64,000 nucleotides of DNA from Symbioplanes lichenis (GCF_030709675.1 NZ_JAUZQD010000016.1:62001-126000); one strand, 5' to 3'. Positions 1 to 8,542 are shown, counted from the first letter of the stretch. Numbers and translations: made by a program. The notes: generated from the sequence alone by a model not told the origin.

Positions 1-109
1 CGTTCGGGCCGATCAGCCCGAGCACCCGGTCCGGGCGCGCTTGCACGTCGACACCGTCGATGACGGGGTTGTCGCCGTAGCGCCAGGAGACGCCCCGCGC
101 GGAGATCAC
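1..109 (-). CDS. ABC transporter ATP-binding protein, FecE-like (partial, N-terminus only)
   Basis: Only the first 36 codons are inside the window; the gene runs off the left edge. The visible N-terminus has the usual ABC layout: a strand ending SWRYGD, a short turn, and a second strand leading to GLIGPN, where the Walker A loop would begin. The GTG start overlaps the stop of the upstream binding-protein gene (GTGA), so it is the third gene of a translationally coupled binding protein-permease-ATPase operon. It would power uptake of an iron-siderophore, cobalamin or other metal chelate. The catalytic motifs lie outside the window. Confidence 0.8.
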   Translation of the reverse strand, partial: MISARGVSWRYGDNPVIDGVDVQARPDRVLGLIGPN

Positions 110-1044
110 TGGCCGAACCGCTGCACGATGCGCTCGAGACCGGTGACCGCCAGCGGGCTCGGCGGCTCGGTGAAGTTGAACAACTGCGGCATCACGTCGC
201 CGTTCTTGACGGCGGTGAGGTTCTCCGCGCCCGGCAGCCCGGTGACGGCCTGCTCGACGGCCTTCGGGTCGCCGTCGCTGTAGAGCAGGATGAGGATGTC
301 GGGGTTGCGCCCGAGAAGCTCCTCGGTGGTCACCTCGAAGACGCGCTCTTCGGTGTCGGCGAACACATTGGTCAGCCCGGCGGCCTTCAGCTGCGGGTCG
401 GCCATGCTCTGATTCCCGTACGCGTACGTGACGCCCCCGCCGACCGTCGGATAGAGCACCGCGGCCGTCTTGCCGATCTTCGCCGTGATCGTCGACACGC
501 GCTGCTTGAGTGCGTCGATCGCCGCCGTGGCCTGCTCGCCCCGGCTGAACACCTTGCCGTACATGGTCATCTGGGCGTAGATGTCGTCGAACGTGGGCTT
601 GGCGCCGGTCGTGTCGCACAGCGCCGGCTCCTCCAGCAGCGGGATGTCGACGGCCGACAGGGTGTCGCGCGAGAGGTTGTCGACCTCCCCGAGCACCAGG
701 TCGGGCTGCTGGCTGATCACGACCTCCTTGGAGATCTGCAGATGCCCGCGGGTGTCGGTCTTGTCGGTGAGCAGCGGCACCTTGTCCAGCTCGGCAAGCG
801 TCGCGGCGTCGTAATAGTCCTTCGGGTACTGGCCGGCGCGCGCGGTCACGCGGTCCATGACCCCCAGATCGTGCAGGTACGGCACCGCGGCGCTCTTGAG
901 CATGACGATGCGCTGCGGCGCCTTCTCGAACGTCACTTCGGCGCCGCAATTGGTCACAGTCACCGGTTCCGTCTGCGCAGCGGCGGTCTCGCCTCCGCCA
1001 CAGCCGGCCACGAGCAATACCATGGCGAGGAACGCCTTCTTCAT
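106..1044 (-). CDS. Metal-chelate ABC transporter substrate-binding lipoprotein (FecB/BtuF type)
   Basis: A 312-residue lipoprotein with a short Lys-rich leader and lipobox VAGC (Cys15), then a class III binding-protein fold. The segment KAPQRIVML and later QQPDLVLGEVD, ILILLYSD and LTAVKNGDV are typical of the TroA-like helical-backbone receptors that deliver siderophores, haem or cobalamin to FecCD permeases. Its ATG overlaps the permease stop (ATGA). The divergent NiCoT gene and the two palindromes between the operons suggest nickel or cobalt homeostasis, so the ligand may be a nickel or cobalt chelate; that is inference. The start is preferred over upstream in-frame codons because it begins exactly at the leader. 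Confidence 0.85.
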   Translation of the reverse strand: MKKAFLAMVLLVAGCGGGETAAAQTEPVTVTNCGAEVTFEKAPQRIVMLKSAAVPYLHDLGVMDRVTARAGQYPKDYYDAATLAELDKVPLLTDKTDTRGHLQISKEVVISQQPDLVLGEVDNLSRDTLSAVDIPLLEEPALCDTTGAKPTFDDIYAQMTMYGKVFSRGEQATAAIDALKQRVSTITAKIGKTAAVLYPTVGGGVTYAYGNQSMADPQLKAAGLTNVFADTEERVFEVTTEELLGRNPDILILLYSDGDPKAVEQAVTGLPGAENLTAVKNGDVMPQLFNFTEPPSPLAVTGLERIVQRFGQ

Positions 1045-2117
1045 CACTGTCCTCCGGAGCTTCCGTGCAGGCGGCGGATCAAAATCAACAGGAAGGGCGC
1101 CCCGAGCAGGGACGTGATGATGCCGATCGGGATCTCCTGCGGCGCAAGCAGCACCCGGGCGATGACGTCGGCCCAGACCAGCAGGATCGCGCCGAGCAGC
1201 GCCGCGACCGGGACCACGCGCACGTGGGCCGAGCCGACCATGCGCCGGGCCAGGTGCGGCACGACCAGCCCGACGAAGCCGATGCTGCCCGAGGCGGAGA
1301 CCAGCACGCCCACGCAGAGCGAGACGAGCACCAGCAGCCGCATGCGGAACCGGTCGGGCGAGACGCCCAGCGTGTGCGCGGTCTCGTCGCCGATCGACAG
1401 CGCGTCCAGGCGGCGGCCGCCGAAGGTCAGCAACGCAATGGTCGCCACGACGATGACCGCGACCACGGCCAGGGGCGCGTCCCAGCGGGCCAGGCCCAGC
1501 GAGCCGAGCAGCCAGAACATCACCGACCGGGCGCCCTCGGCCGAGCCGGACGCGAAGATGAGGAAGCTGGTCGCCGCGTAGAGCGCGTAGCCGACGGCCA
1601 CCCCGGACAGCAGCATGCGCATGGAGGTCACCCGGCCGCCGCTGCGCGCGATCAGGAACACCAGCAGCGACGCGACCAGCGCCCCGAGGAACGCGCTGAA
1701 CGGCAGGGCGTGCTCCCCGAACCCGGCGCCGAAGCCGAACAGGATCGCCGCGGCGGCCCCGCTCGAGGCGCCGGAGTTGATGCCCAGCAGGTAGGGGTCG
1801 GCCAGGACGTTGCGGACCATCGCCTGCAGCGCCACGCCGCAGATGGCTAGCCCGGCCCCCACGAGTACGCCCAGCAGCACGCGCGGCAGCCGCACCTTCC
1901 ACACGATCGCGTCCTGCGGGAGGTCCCACGTCACCTCGCCCGGCCAGCCGGTGACGTGGTGGGCGATGACTTGCGCCACGGTCGCCGGCGCGATGCCCAC
2001 GGCGCCGGAGCCGACGGCGACGACGATCGTCAGGACCAGTCCCGCGCCGAGCACGGTGAGCCAGAGTGTGGTCTGCCGGCGGCGGGCGGCCACCCCGAGG
2101 ATGTAGGCCTCGGACAC
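1044..2117 (-). CDS. FecCD-family ABC transporter permease
   Basis: A 357-residue, very hydrophobic protein with about ten predicted membrane spans. It has family features of BtuC/FecD permeases: RLPRVLLGVLVGAGLAICG near the N-terminus, NPLADPYLLGINSGAS-like text (here NVLADPYLLGINSGAS), and a C-terminal GFVGLVVPHLARR loop that contacts the ATPase. The GTG start at 2117 is preferred because a purine-rich stretch lies just upstream and longer in-frame versions read through the promoter region. It is first in the operon, 166 bases from the divergent nickel permease, with a Nur-like box 35 bases upstream. Confidence 0.9.
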   Translation of the reverse strand: MSEAYILGVAARRRQTTLWLTVLGAGLVLTIVVAVGSGAVGIAPATVAQVIAHHVTGWPGEVTWDLPQDAIVWKVRLPRVLLGVLVGAGLAICGVALQAMVRNVLADPYLLGINSGASSGAAAAILFGFGAGFGEHALPFSAFLGALVASLLVFLIARSGGRVTSMRMLLSGVAVGYALYAATSFLIFASGSAEGARSVMFWLLGSLGLARWDAPLAVVAVIVVATIALLTFGGRRLDALSIGDETAHTLGVSPDRFRMRLLVLVSLCVGVLVSASGSIGFVGLVVPHLARRMVGSAHVRVVPVAALLGAILLVWADVIARVLLAPQEIPIGIITSLLGAPFLLILIRRLHGSSGGQ

Positions 2118-2151
2118 ACGAATCCCCTGCTCTCCTGCCCCAGCGCGGCTG

Positions 2152-2168
2152 TTGCCACAACCTGGCAA
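2152..2168. promoter_or_regulatory. Nur-like palindromic operator, copy 1
   Basis: The sequence reads TTGCCA-N5-TGGCAA, a perfect 6-5-6 inverted repeat 35 bases upstream of the FecCD operon start. The Streptomyces nickel regulator Nur (Fur family) binds tTGCaa-N5-ttGCAA, which this matches in layout and core. An identical palindrome is centred 68 bases away. The nickel/cobalt permease next door supports the assignment; binding itself is inferred. Confidence 0.65.
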
Positions 2169-2219
2169 GAAGTTAACAGGGTCGGCCGGACGGGTCGAGA
2201 GGTGAAGATCACTTGGCAG

Positions 2220-2236
2220 TTGCCAGACCTTGGCAA
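2220..2236. promoter_or_regulatory. Nur-like palindromic operator, copy 2
   Basis: This is a second TTGCCA-N5-TGGCAA palindrome with the same half-sites and 5-base spacer as copy 1. It lies 48 bases upstream of the nickel permease ATG. Having one box near each divergent gene suggests that one nickel-sensing repressor controls both uptake systems. A third TTGGCA half-site (2213-2218) lies immediately before it. Confidence 0.65.
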
Positions 2237-2283
2237 CAGCCGTAGCTTGCTGGCTGATACAGCTTTTCGCAGGAAGGCCGGCC

Positions 2284-3399
2284 ATGGTCGACACTCGTTT
2301 GTCCCGCTTCCGGCGCACCTTGACGCCCGGCGACCGGCGCTCACTGGCCGGGATGGCCGGCTTCATCGTGCTCCTGCACGTCGCCGGGTTCGCCGTGCTG
2401 ATCGGGCTGGTCGCGCCGAAGCACTTCCACCTCGGCGGCGACCACCCCGTCTTCACCGTCGGCGTGGGCGTGCTCGCCTACACGTTCGGGATGCGCCACG
2501 CCTTCGACGCCGACCACATCGCCGCGGTCGACAACACCACCCGCAAGCTCATGCAGGAGAACGAGCGCAAGCCGCTGTCGGTCGGCTTCTGGTTCTCCCT
2601 CGGCCACTCCACCATCGTGTTCGCGCTGGCCTTCCTGCTCTCGATCGGCGTCAAGGCCCTGGCCGGCCAGGTCTCCTCGCAGGGCTCCGAGCTGCACTCG
2701 GTCACCGGCGTCATCGGCGCCTCGGTCTCCGGCGCCTTCCTGTGGATCCTCGGCATCCTCAACCTCGTCGTGCTGCTCGGCATCATCCGCGTCTTCCGCG
2801 CCATGCGCTGCGGCCACTTCGACGAGCAGGAGCTCGAGGACCAGCTCAACAAGCGCGGCTTCATGAACCGCATCCTCGGCGGCCTGACCCGGTCGGTCCG
2901 CAAGCCGTGGCACATCTATCCGATCGGCGTGCTCTTCGGGCTGGGCTTCGACACCGCCACCGAGGTCGGCCTGCTCGTCCTGGCGGGCGGCGCGGCCGCG
3001 TTCAACCTGCCGTTCTACTCGATCCTGGTGCTGCCGATCCTCTTCGCGGCGGGCATGTGCCTGCTGGACACCGTCGACGGGGTGTTCATGAACGCCGCGT
3101 ACGGGTGGGCCTTCGCCCAGCCGGTCCGCAAGGTCTTCTACAACATCACCATCACCTCCATCTCCGTCGCGGTGGCGCTGATCATAGGAACCGTCGAACT
3201 GATCGGCGTCCTCGACGACCAGGCCCACATCACCACCGGCCCGCTCGCCGCGATCGGCTCGATCCCCCTCGACTACGCCGGGTACGGCATCGTGGCCCTC
3301 TTCGTCGTGTCCTGGCTGATCGCCCTGGCGGTCTGGCGCTTCGGCCGCATCGAGCAGCGCTGGTCGACCGGCCCGACCCCCGGCGGCGCCGACCACTGA
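2284..3399 (+). CDS. NiCoT-family nickel/cobalt permease (HoxN/NixA type)
   Basis: A 371-residue integral membrane protein that imports Ni2+ or Co2+. The family signature RHAFDADH sits at residues 71-78, followed by the second (LGHS, 106-109) and third (LGFDTATE, 220-227) conserved motifs; the His and Asp residues of the first motif form the metal-selectivity site. The ATG has an AGGAAGG ribosome site 7 bases upstream, which decides against a TTG 54 bases earlier lying inside the operator. Nickel may supply urease, hydrogenase or nickel superoxide dismutase, none of which is in the window. Expression is probably repressed by nickel through the upstream palindromes. Confidence 0.93.
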   Translation: MVDTRLSRFRRTLTPGDRRSLAGMAGFIVLLHVAGFAVLIGLVAPKHFHLGGDHPVFTVGVGVLAYTFGMRHAFDADHIAAVDNTTRKLMQENERKPLSVGFWFSLGHSTIVFALAFLLSIGVKALAGQVSSQGSELHSVTGVIGASVSGAFLWILGILNLVVLLGIIRVFRAMRCGHFDEQELEDQLNKRGFMNRILGGLTRSVRKPWHIYPIGVLFGLGFDTATEVGLLVLAGGAAAFNLPFYSILVLPILFAAGMCLLDTVDGVFMNAAYGWAFAQPVRKVFYNITITSISVAVALIIGTVELIGVLDDQAHITTGPLAAIGSIPLDYAGYGIVALFVVSWLIALAVWRFGRIEQRWSTGPTPGGADH

Positions 3400-3540
3400 C
3401 CCCGCCCTGTCCCGCATTCCGTTATCAATTGATGACTGTTAATGTCTGCGGCACGGGGGTTCATCGGTCTGTCTGTCGGCTGCTGCCATCCGTTCCCGGG
3501 TGATGCCCTCGCGCGTGCCGCCGAACGGAAAGGGATCGCG

Positions 3541-4520
3541 TTGTTCAAGCACCGCATCCGCACCCTCGCGCTGTCATTGACCGTCGTGGCGACAGCGACA
3601 GTCGTCCTCTCACCACCCGCCGCGCAGGCCGCGGAGCCCGGGGCGGCGTGGTCGGGACCGCGACCCTGAACTTCGTCAACAGCGTGACGCTCAGCGCGAC
3701 GAAGTCCGTCATCGACGAGCAGACCACCGCCACGGTGGCCAATACGACCGGGTCGGTCACCCAGGTCGCCGTGAGCCTGACCGCGTCCTGCACCTCCGCC
3801 TGCACCACGACGAAGGCGGCCCCCTGGACCGGCGCGGCCCTGCTGAGCAAGGGCCAGTCCAAGACCGGCACCGTCTCCTACTCCGAGACGCTCGCCAAGG
3901 GCGCGCAGGACGCCACCCGGCTGCGCTACAACGCCTTCATCACCGTGCCCAACGCTATCCCCGCGCAGCCCACCGCCGCGTGGGACGGTGTGACCGACAT
4001 CCGCTGCGACAACGCCGTGAGTGCCTATGCCGGCTGCGTCTACCCCGGCGCCCGGCCCGACCTGCAACTGTCGGCGGGCACGTACAAGGCCGCCGCCATC
4101 ACCTACCTCTGGGCCCAGCTCTACCTGCCGGACGGCTGGGGCTCGGGCACGCCCCTGCGCCGGCTCGCCAGCGACTCCGCCGCCAACGCCAACCGGGCCA
4201 GGACGTGCGAGGATGGCACCTTCGTCAAGCTGCCGGACCCGCCGGTGGCCGACGACTCCTGCGACGAGTTCCCCTTCGCCAAGAGCTACGAGGGCGGAAC
4301 GGCGGGCGCCCTGTGTGCCGACATCGCCCCCATCCTCGAGGACGGGCAGTGGGTCGTCTACGAGGCCAACGCCGCCAAGCCGGTGAACTACACCGAGAAA
4401 TGCGTCCGCGGCCACGTCACCCTGGCGGACAACGAGGCCGCCGGCGGCGAGCTCGGTCGCTTCACCCAGGCCGTACGGCTGCTCGACCTCGACAAGTACA
4501 CCGTGACGATCGTGGCCTGA
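3541..4520 (+). CDS. Secreted NucA/NucB-type deoxyribonuclease-like protein (apparent frameshift)
   Basis: The first segment (TTG at 3541) encodes a signal peptide: basic FKHRIR, a hydrophobic core, and cleavage at AQA. The mature protein continues in the next frame. One extra G in the GGGG run at 3640-3643 would join the frames into PGGGVVGTATLNF. The C-terminal third contains SCDEFPFAKSYEGG, matching the catalytic signature of the NucA/NucB secreted nuclease family (CDE-[YFW]-P-[FM]-A-x4-GG), plus several Cys for disulfides. An N-terminal beta-rich region of about 100 residues has no recognised domain. The break could be sequencing error, a real mutation, or slippage. No partner gene is evident. 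Confidence 0.65.
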
Positions 4521-4546
4521 CGACAGCGGCTCGTTATCCTGCCCGT

Positions 4547-5188
4547 ATGGACACCGCCTGGGCCTGGGTGACCGAGAGCTGGTACCCCGGCTTCTGCCTC
4601 ACGTTCGTCCGGGACCGGGACCCTGCCACCGTTGCCGAGAGGCTCGGTGGCGGGGCGCCTGTCGTCATGACCGTCGAACAGACCGGGGACGTCTACCCGC
4701 CCCATCAGCGTGGTTCGCTTCTCCGCCTCGGCACCGTTCCCGGCTGGACCTACTGCTACGAGGATCGCGCGCCGGTGGCCTTCCTGCCGACATTGCTGCA
4801 CCGGCTGTCCGCCGGCACGGAAGTGATCCAAGTTGTCAAAGGCGGCGACGGCATGAACATCGCCCGCCGCCTGTCCGACGGCCGGCTGCTCGAGCAGTTC
4901 GAGCCGGGCCGCACCGCCACCGCTGCGGGCCCCGACCTCTTGCTGCCCCGTGTCGAGCGCCTGCTGTCCGATCAGCCCGGGACGAGCCCGCTGCTCGCCA
5001 CCCTGACAGCCGTCAGCGAGCTGATCGGCGCCGCCGTCGACCGGGAAACCCTGGACGGGCCCCTCCTGACAGCATTCAGCACCTTCACCGAACCGGCCGC
5101 CGCCGCCACACCCCGCCCCTCCGCCGCACGCCACCAACTCGGGCGACGCTTGGGCACCGTCACTCCCCCACAGCCGCGCCCGGAGTGA
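4547..5188 (+). CDS. DUF6461-like protein
   Basis: A 213-residue soluble protein with no signal peptide. The N-terminus (WVTESWYPGFCLTFVRDRD then VAERLGGG) resembles the actinobacterial DUF6461 family, whose members open with a Trp-rich helix and CLT-x-VRG text; function unknown. The C-terminal 35 residues are rich in Pro, Ala and Arg and probably disordered. TATCCT at 4535-4540 ends 6 bases before the ATG and there is no ribosome site, so the mRNA is probably leaderless. It lies 26 bases after the nuclease-like gene and converges with the DNA glycosylase gene. Confidence 0.65.
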   Translation: MDTAWAWVTESWYPGFCLTFVRDRDPATVAERLGGGAPVVMTVEQTGDVYPPHQRGSLLRLGTVPGWTYCYEDRAPVAFLPTLLHRLSAGTEVIQVVKGGDGMNIARRLSDGRLLEQFEPGRTATAAGPDLLLPRVERLLSDQPGTSPLLATLTAVSELIGAAVDRETLDGPLLTAFSTFTEPAAAATPRPSAARHQLGRRLGTVTPPQPRPE

Positions 5189-5202
5189 GGCGCGTGTGTC
5201 GG

Positions 5203-6006
5203 CTAGGCGGCCTGCTCCCGGCTGCACCACCAGCTCGTACGGCCGCCGACTGTGCTCTTCGTCATCGGAGCGCCGTCGCGGGGGCAGTGTCCGCCGGCGA
5301 CCCGGAAGGGGATCACTTCCAGCGTGTGCACCCCGCCTTGACCGATCGCCGTACGGACGGCCCGCCGCGTGGCCCGCAGCAGCCGGTCGACGTCCGGGGC
5401 GGCGAGCCGGTCGACCGGGCGGGCCGGGTTGACGCGCGCCGACCAGAGGATCTGATCGGCCAGCAGGTTGCCGATGCCCGCGAGGGCGTGCTGGTCGAGC
5501 AGCCGCGCCTTGACGGGAGCGGTGCCGAAGCCGAGCGCCGCCCGGAACTGCGCCGGGGTGACGGTGGCCGCGTCGGGCCCGAGCACCTCGACCGGCGGAT
5601 CCAGCCGCACCCGGCCCAGCCGGCGCGGGTCCACGAGCATGAGGCGCCCGCCGTCGGCAAAGGTGAGCGCGAACCGCGACCACCGATAGTCGCCGGGCCG
5701 CCGCCCGCCCTCCCAGTAGTCGCCGCCGTCGGTCTCCGACCCGTCCGGCCCGGCGATCACGATCTTGCCGGACATCCCGAGGTGGATGCCCAGCGCCGGC
5801 CCGTCGTCGCCGGTGTCGCACCACATGCTCTTGCCCCGCCGGTTCGCGGCGACCAGGCTGCGGCCGAGCAGCGCGTCCCGGATCTGCCCGGGGCGGTGCG
5901 GCCGGCACACGTACGCGTCGGTGTCGTCCACGCCGACGATCTCGCGCTTCAGCCCGGCCCGTTCGATCACGGCCCGCGCCGACTCGACCTCCGGCAACTC
6001 CGGCAT
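5203..6006 (-). CDS. Fpg/Nei-family DNA glycosylase
   Basis: A 267-residue bifunctional glycosylase/AP lyase for oxidised bases. The protein begins MPELPEVE, giving the catalytic Pro2 and Glu3 after Met removal. RRGKSMW carries the conserved beta-hairpin lysine, and GIGNLLADQILW is the helix-two-turn-helix. The C-terminal zinc finger is degenerate: HCPRDGAP and WWCSREQ keep one Cys at each knuckle instead of two, while the loop (VGGRTSWW) is retained. This pattern is known in an actinobacterial subfamily. GAGGAGG precedes the ATG. The gene converges on the DUF6461 gene with 14 bases between stops. Confidence 0.92.
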   Translation of the reverse strand: MPELPEVESARAVIERAGLKREIVGVDDTDAYVCRPHRPGQIRDALLGRSLVAANRRGKSMWCDTGDDGPALGIHLGMSGKIVIAGPDGSETDGGDYWEGGRRPGDYRWSRFALTFADGGRLMLVDPRRLGRVRLDPPVEVLGPDAATVTPAQFRAALGFGTAPVKARLLDQHALAGIGNLLADQILWSARVNPARPVDRLAAPDVDRLLRATRRAVRTAIGQGGVHTLEVIPFRVAGGHCPRDGAPMTKSTVGGRTSWWCSREQAA

Positions 6007-6156
6007 GAATCCTCCTCGTCGCCGCCCGCCCGCCGGACGGTCACCACGATCTACCCGCCGGCGGCCGGAAGAACCACGTGAGCCGAACAGTGTCGGCGCC
6101 GCCGGCCGCCTCACCGTTGCCAGGCGGCGAGCCGGGGGTATATCGCCGATCGGCGG

Positions 6157-6639
6157 TCAGGCCATGTCCCGGCGCCGCTCGACGATCTGCCGGCCCCGCC
6201 GCATGCGCAGCCCGGCGTTGGCCAGGGCGGCCAGCAGCGCGACCACCACGAGCACCCAGAAGACCCACGTCTCCGCCTCGTAGTGCTCGCACAGCTCCCA
6301 GGTCTCCTTGGCCGCGATCAGCAGACCGCCGAGCCCGACCAGCAGCCAGCCGGTGGCCTTGTTCAGATAGCCGAGCATCAGCTCGACCTGCCGCGGGGTG
6401 AGCCGGGACAGCAACATCTCCCGCATGGCCGCGTCGCGCTGCCGGTGCCGCACATAGAGCATCGGCGGGAACAGCCACCACCAGGCGGAGACCGGCGGCG
6501 GCGCGCTCGCGTCGGCGATGCGCTCGATCTCCTCCACCTCCAGGCGTTCCTCGCCCAGCTCGAGCGCGGCCTGGTGCACCGGCCCCGCCACCAGCAGCCA
6601 CGCGCCGAAGAAGCCGCACCATACGATCGCGTCATGCAT
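6157..6639 (-). CDS. Hypothetical membrane protein with C-terminal two-span hairpin
   Basis: A 160-residue protein not assigned to a family. A first hydrophobic segment (IVWCGFFGAWLLVAGPV) is followed by a charged helix rich in Glu. After an aromatic PPVSAWWWLFPPMLY patch comes a basic amphipathic stretch, then two strong spans (TGWLLVGLGGLLIAA and VFWVLVVVALLAALAN) and a basic tail. The ATG at 6639 has AGGGGA upstream. It could be transcribed with the truncated kinase gene, which lies 84 bases upstream on the same strand. Confidence 0.6.
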   Translation of the reverse strand: MHDAIVWCGFFGAWLLVAGPVHQAALELGEERLEVEEIERIADASAPPPVSAWWWLFPPMLYVRHRQRDAAMREMLLSRLTPRQVELMLGYLNKATGWLLVGLGGLLIAAKETWELCEHYEAETWVFWVLVVVALLAALANAGLRMRRGRQIVERRRDMA

Positions 6640-6723
6640 CTCTGATCCCCTCACTGCGCAGCCTGGGCCCCGGCGTCGCGCAGGTCACCGTGCCACACCT
6701 CGCCGTGGTGGACGTTCGGCGGG

Positions 6724-7623
6724 TCAGCCGGCGACCCGGACCTCGATGCCGGTGAAGGTGACCCGGAACGGGCCGGTCGCGCCGTCGCGGCTCACCACGC
6801 CCAGGTCGAACCAGTTGCCCGTGAGCTCCGGCTCGTTCAGGTCCTGCTCGCCCAGGCGGACGCCGGCGTTGCCGACCCGGACGAGATCGTTCTCCACAAC
6901 CAGCTGCGGGTGGATGTCGGTGCCGAGCGCGCCGCTGTCGACCGTCCACTCCCGCAGGACCGTGCTGTCGCCGCTGGCCTCCTCCTCGGCGCGCAGCTGC
7001 CACGTGTCCGCGCAGGCGTCGAGCCGGTAGCGCATGGCGGGCGTCGAGGCGAACCAGATGCCCAGGCAACTGCCGGCCCGGTCGAGGTGACCGGTGACCT
7101 CGACCGCGAAGACGCCCTTGACCTGCAACTCCGGTCCCGAGCAGCGCCAGACGCCGGGCTTGGGGCTGCCCGGCGCGAGCAGCACGTTGTGCGGCTTGAG
7201 GTCCCGGTGGATGACCCCGGCCTCATGGATTGCCGCCAGCGCCGTGGCGACGCCGATCGCCAGGCCGTGCAGGTTCGCCGCGCTCAACGGCCCCCGCCGC
7301 GCGACCTCGTCGGCCAGCGACGGCCCGTCCACGAACTCGACCACCAGATAGGGCTGCGCGGCGTCCGGATCGGCGTCGAGCACCTCAGCTGTGCAGAACG
7401 GCGGCACCTGCCGGGCCCGGGCGACCTCCGAACGGAACCGCGACCGGAACCCGTCGTCCTCGCTCAGCCCGGCCCGGATCACCTTGACCGCCACCCGGCG
7501 CCCATCCCGGGCCCGCGCCTCGTAGACCACCCCCATGCCGCCCGCCCCGAGCCGGCCGACCAGCTCGTACTCCCCGACCTGCGAGGGGTCCTCCGGACGC
7601 AGCCGGCCGTCGCGCGTGCCCAT
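6724..7623 (-). CDS. Truncated Ser/Thr protein kinase fused to a C-terminal sensor-like beta domain
   Basis: The N-terminal 158 residues are a normal PknB-type N-lobe: glycine loop GRLGAGGMGVVYEA, VAVKVI lysine, and catalytic loop HRDLKPHN (His139). After APGSPKPGV the protein jumps to a Cys-containing beta-rich domain (WRCSGPELQVKG to the end) of the sort found extracellularly in actinobacterial kinases. The DFG motif, activation segment, APE helix, rest of the C-lobe and transmembrane span are missing, with the reading frame kept. It therefore looks like an in-frame internal deletion yielding an inactive kinase. Start ATG 7623 has GGGAG at good spacing. Total 299 residues. Confidence 0.8.
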   Translation of the reverse strand: MGTRDGRLRPEDPSQVGEYELVGRLGAGGMGVVYEARARDGRRVAVKVIRAGLSEDDGFRSRFRSEVARARQVPPFCTAEVLDADPDAAQPYLVVEFVDGPSLADEVARRGPLSAANLHGLAIGVATALAAIHEAGVIHRDLKPHNVLLAPGSPKPGVWRCSGPELQVKGVFAVEVTGHLDRAGSCLGIWFASTPAMRYRLDACADTWQLRAEEEASGDSTVLREWTVDSGALGTDIHPQLVVENDLVRVGNAGVRLGEQDLNEPELTGNWFDLGVVSRDGATGPFRVTFTGIEVRVAG

Positions 7624-7690
7624 GCCCACTCCCGGTCCATCGAGGATGATCCGCGAGACACTATCGATGTCGTCCCGGTCGTACCACTGG

Positions 7691-8542
7691 CTACTCCTTG
7701 ACGGCGCCGGTGGAGAGCCCGGACTGCCAGTAGCGCTGCAGCAGCAGGAAGGCGGCGATGAGCGGGACGATCGACAGCAGCGACCCGGTCACCACGGCGG
7801 CCAGGAGTTCGGCGTTCGCGCCGGTGCCGCCGACGGCCTGGGCCGACCAGGAGCTGAGCCCGACCGTGATCGGGTAGTAGCGCGGATCGTTCAGCATGAT
7901 CAGCGGCAGGAAGTAGTTGTTCCAGGTCGCCACGAGGGTGAAGAGCAGGACCGTCACGGACCCGGGGACGAGGCTGCGCAGGACGACCCGGAAGAAGATC
8001 GCCAGTTCGCCGGCGCCGTCGATGCGGGCCGCCTCGAGGAGGTCGCCGGGGACGGCGTCGCGGGCGTAGATCCACATCAGGAACAGGCCGAACGGGCTGA
8101 CCAGCGACGGCAGGATCACCGCCCACGGGGTGTTCACCAGGCCCGCCTCGCTGAACACCAGATAGGTCGGGATGGCCAGGGCCGTGGTCGGGACCATGAC
8201 GGTGCCGAGGATCAGGCCGAGCAGCGGGCCCCGGCCGCGGAAGGCGTAGTGGGCGAAGCCGTACCCGGCGAGGGTGGCCAGCGACGTCGCGCCGGCCGCG
8301 CTGATCACGGCGTAGACCAGGGTGTTGGCCATCCAGCGGGCGTACTCGCCGCCGTTGTGGGTGAAGGTCGCCCGGATGTTGCCGATCAGCGAGAAGTCAC
8401 CGGCGAACCACAGGCCAAAGGTCGAGAACAGGTCGGCGGTGCTCTTCGTGGACGCGACGACCAGCCAGAACAGCGGGAACAGGAAGTAGACGAGCAGGGC
8501 GAGCATTCCGATGGTGAGCGTGGTGCTGCGGCGGCTTCTCAT
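7691..8542 (-). CDS. Carbohydrate ABC transporter permease, MalG type
   Basis: A 283-residue permease with six predicted spans and the cytoplasmic EAA loop LEAARIDGAGELAIFFRVVL, the ATPase-docking motif of CUT1 sugar importers. The ATG overlaps the stop of the MalF-like gene (ATGA). The operon is binding protein, MalF-like, MalG-like. No ATP-binding gene is present, as is usual for actinobacterial CUT1 systems that share one MsiK-type ATPase encoded elsewhere. Substrate not predictable; probably an oligosaccharide. Confidence 0.92.
   Translation of the reverse strand: MRSRRSTTLTIGMLALLVYFLFPLFWLVVASTKSTADLFSTFGLWFAGDFSLIGNIRATFTHNGGEYARWMANTLVYAVISAAGATSLATLAGYGFAHYAFRGRGPLLGLILGTVMVPTTALAIPTYLVFSEAGLVNTPWAVILPSLVSPFGLFLMWIYARDAVPGDLLEAARIDGAGELAIFFRVVLRSLVPGSVTVLLFTLVATWNNYFLPLIMLNDPRYYPITVGLSSWSAQAVGGTGANAELLAAVVTGSLLSIVPLIAAFLLLQRYWQSGLSTGAVKE

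Noticed and set aside
2284-3399. Cobalamin riboswitch before the nickel/cobalt permease
   Set aside because: The leader is too short and carries only the palindromes and ribosome site, no B12-box.
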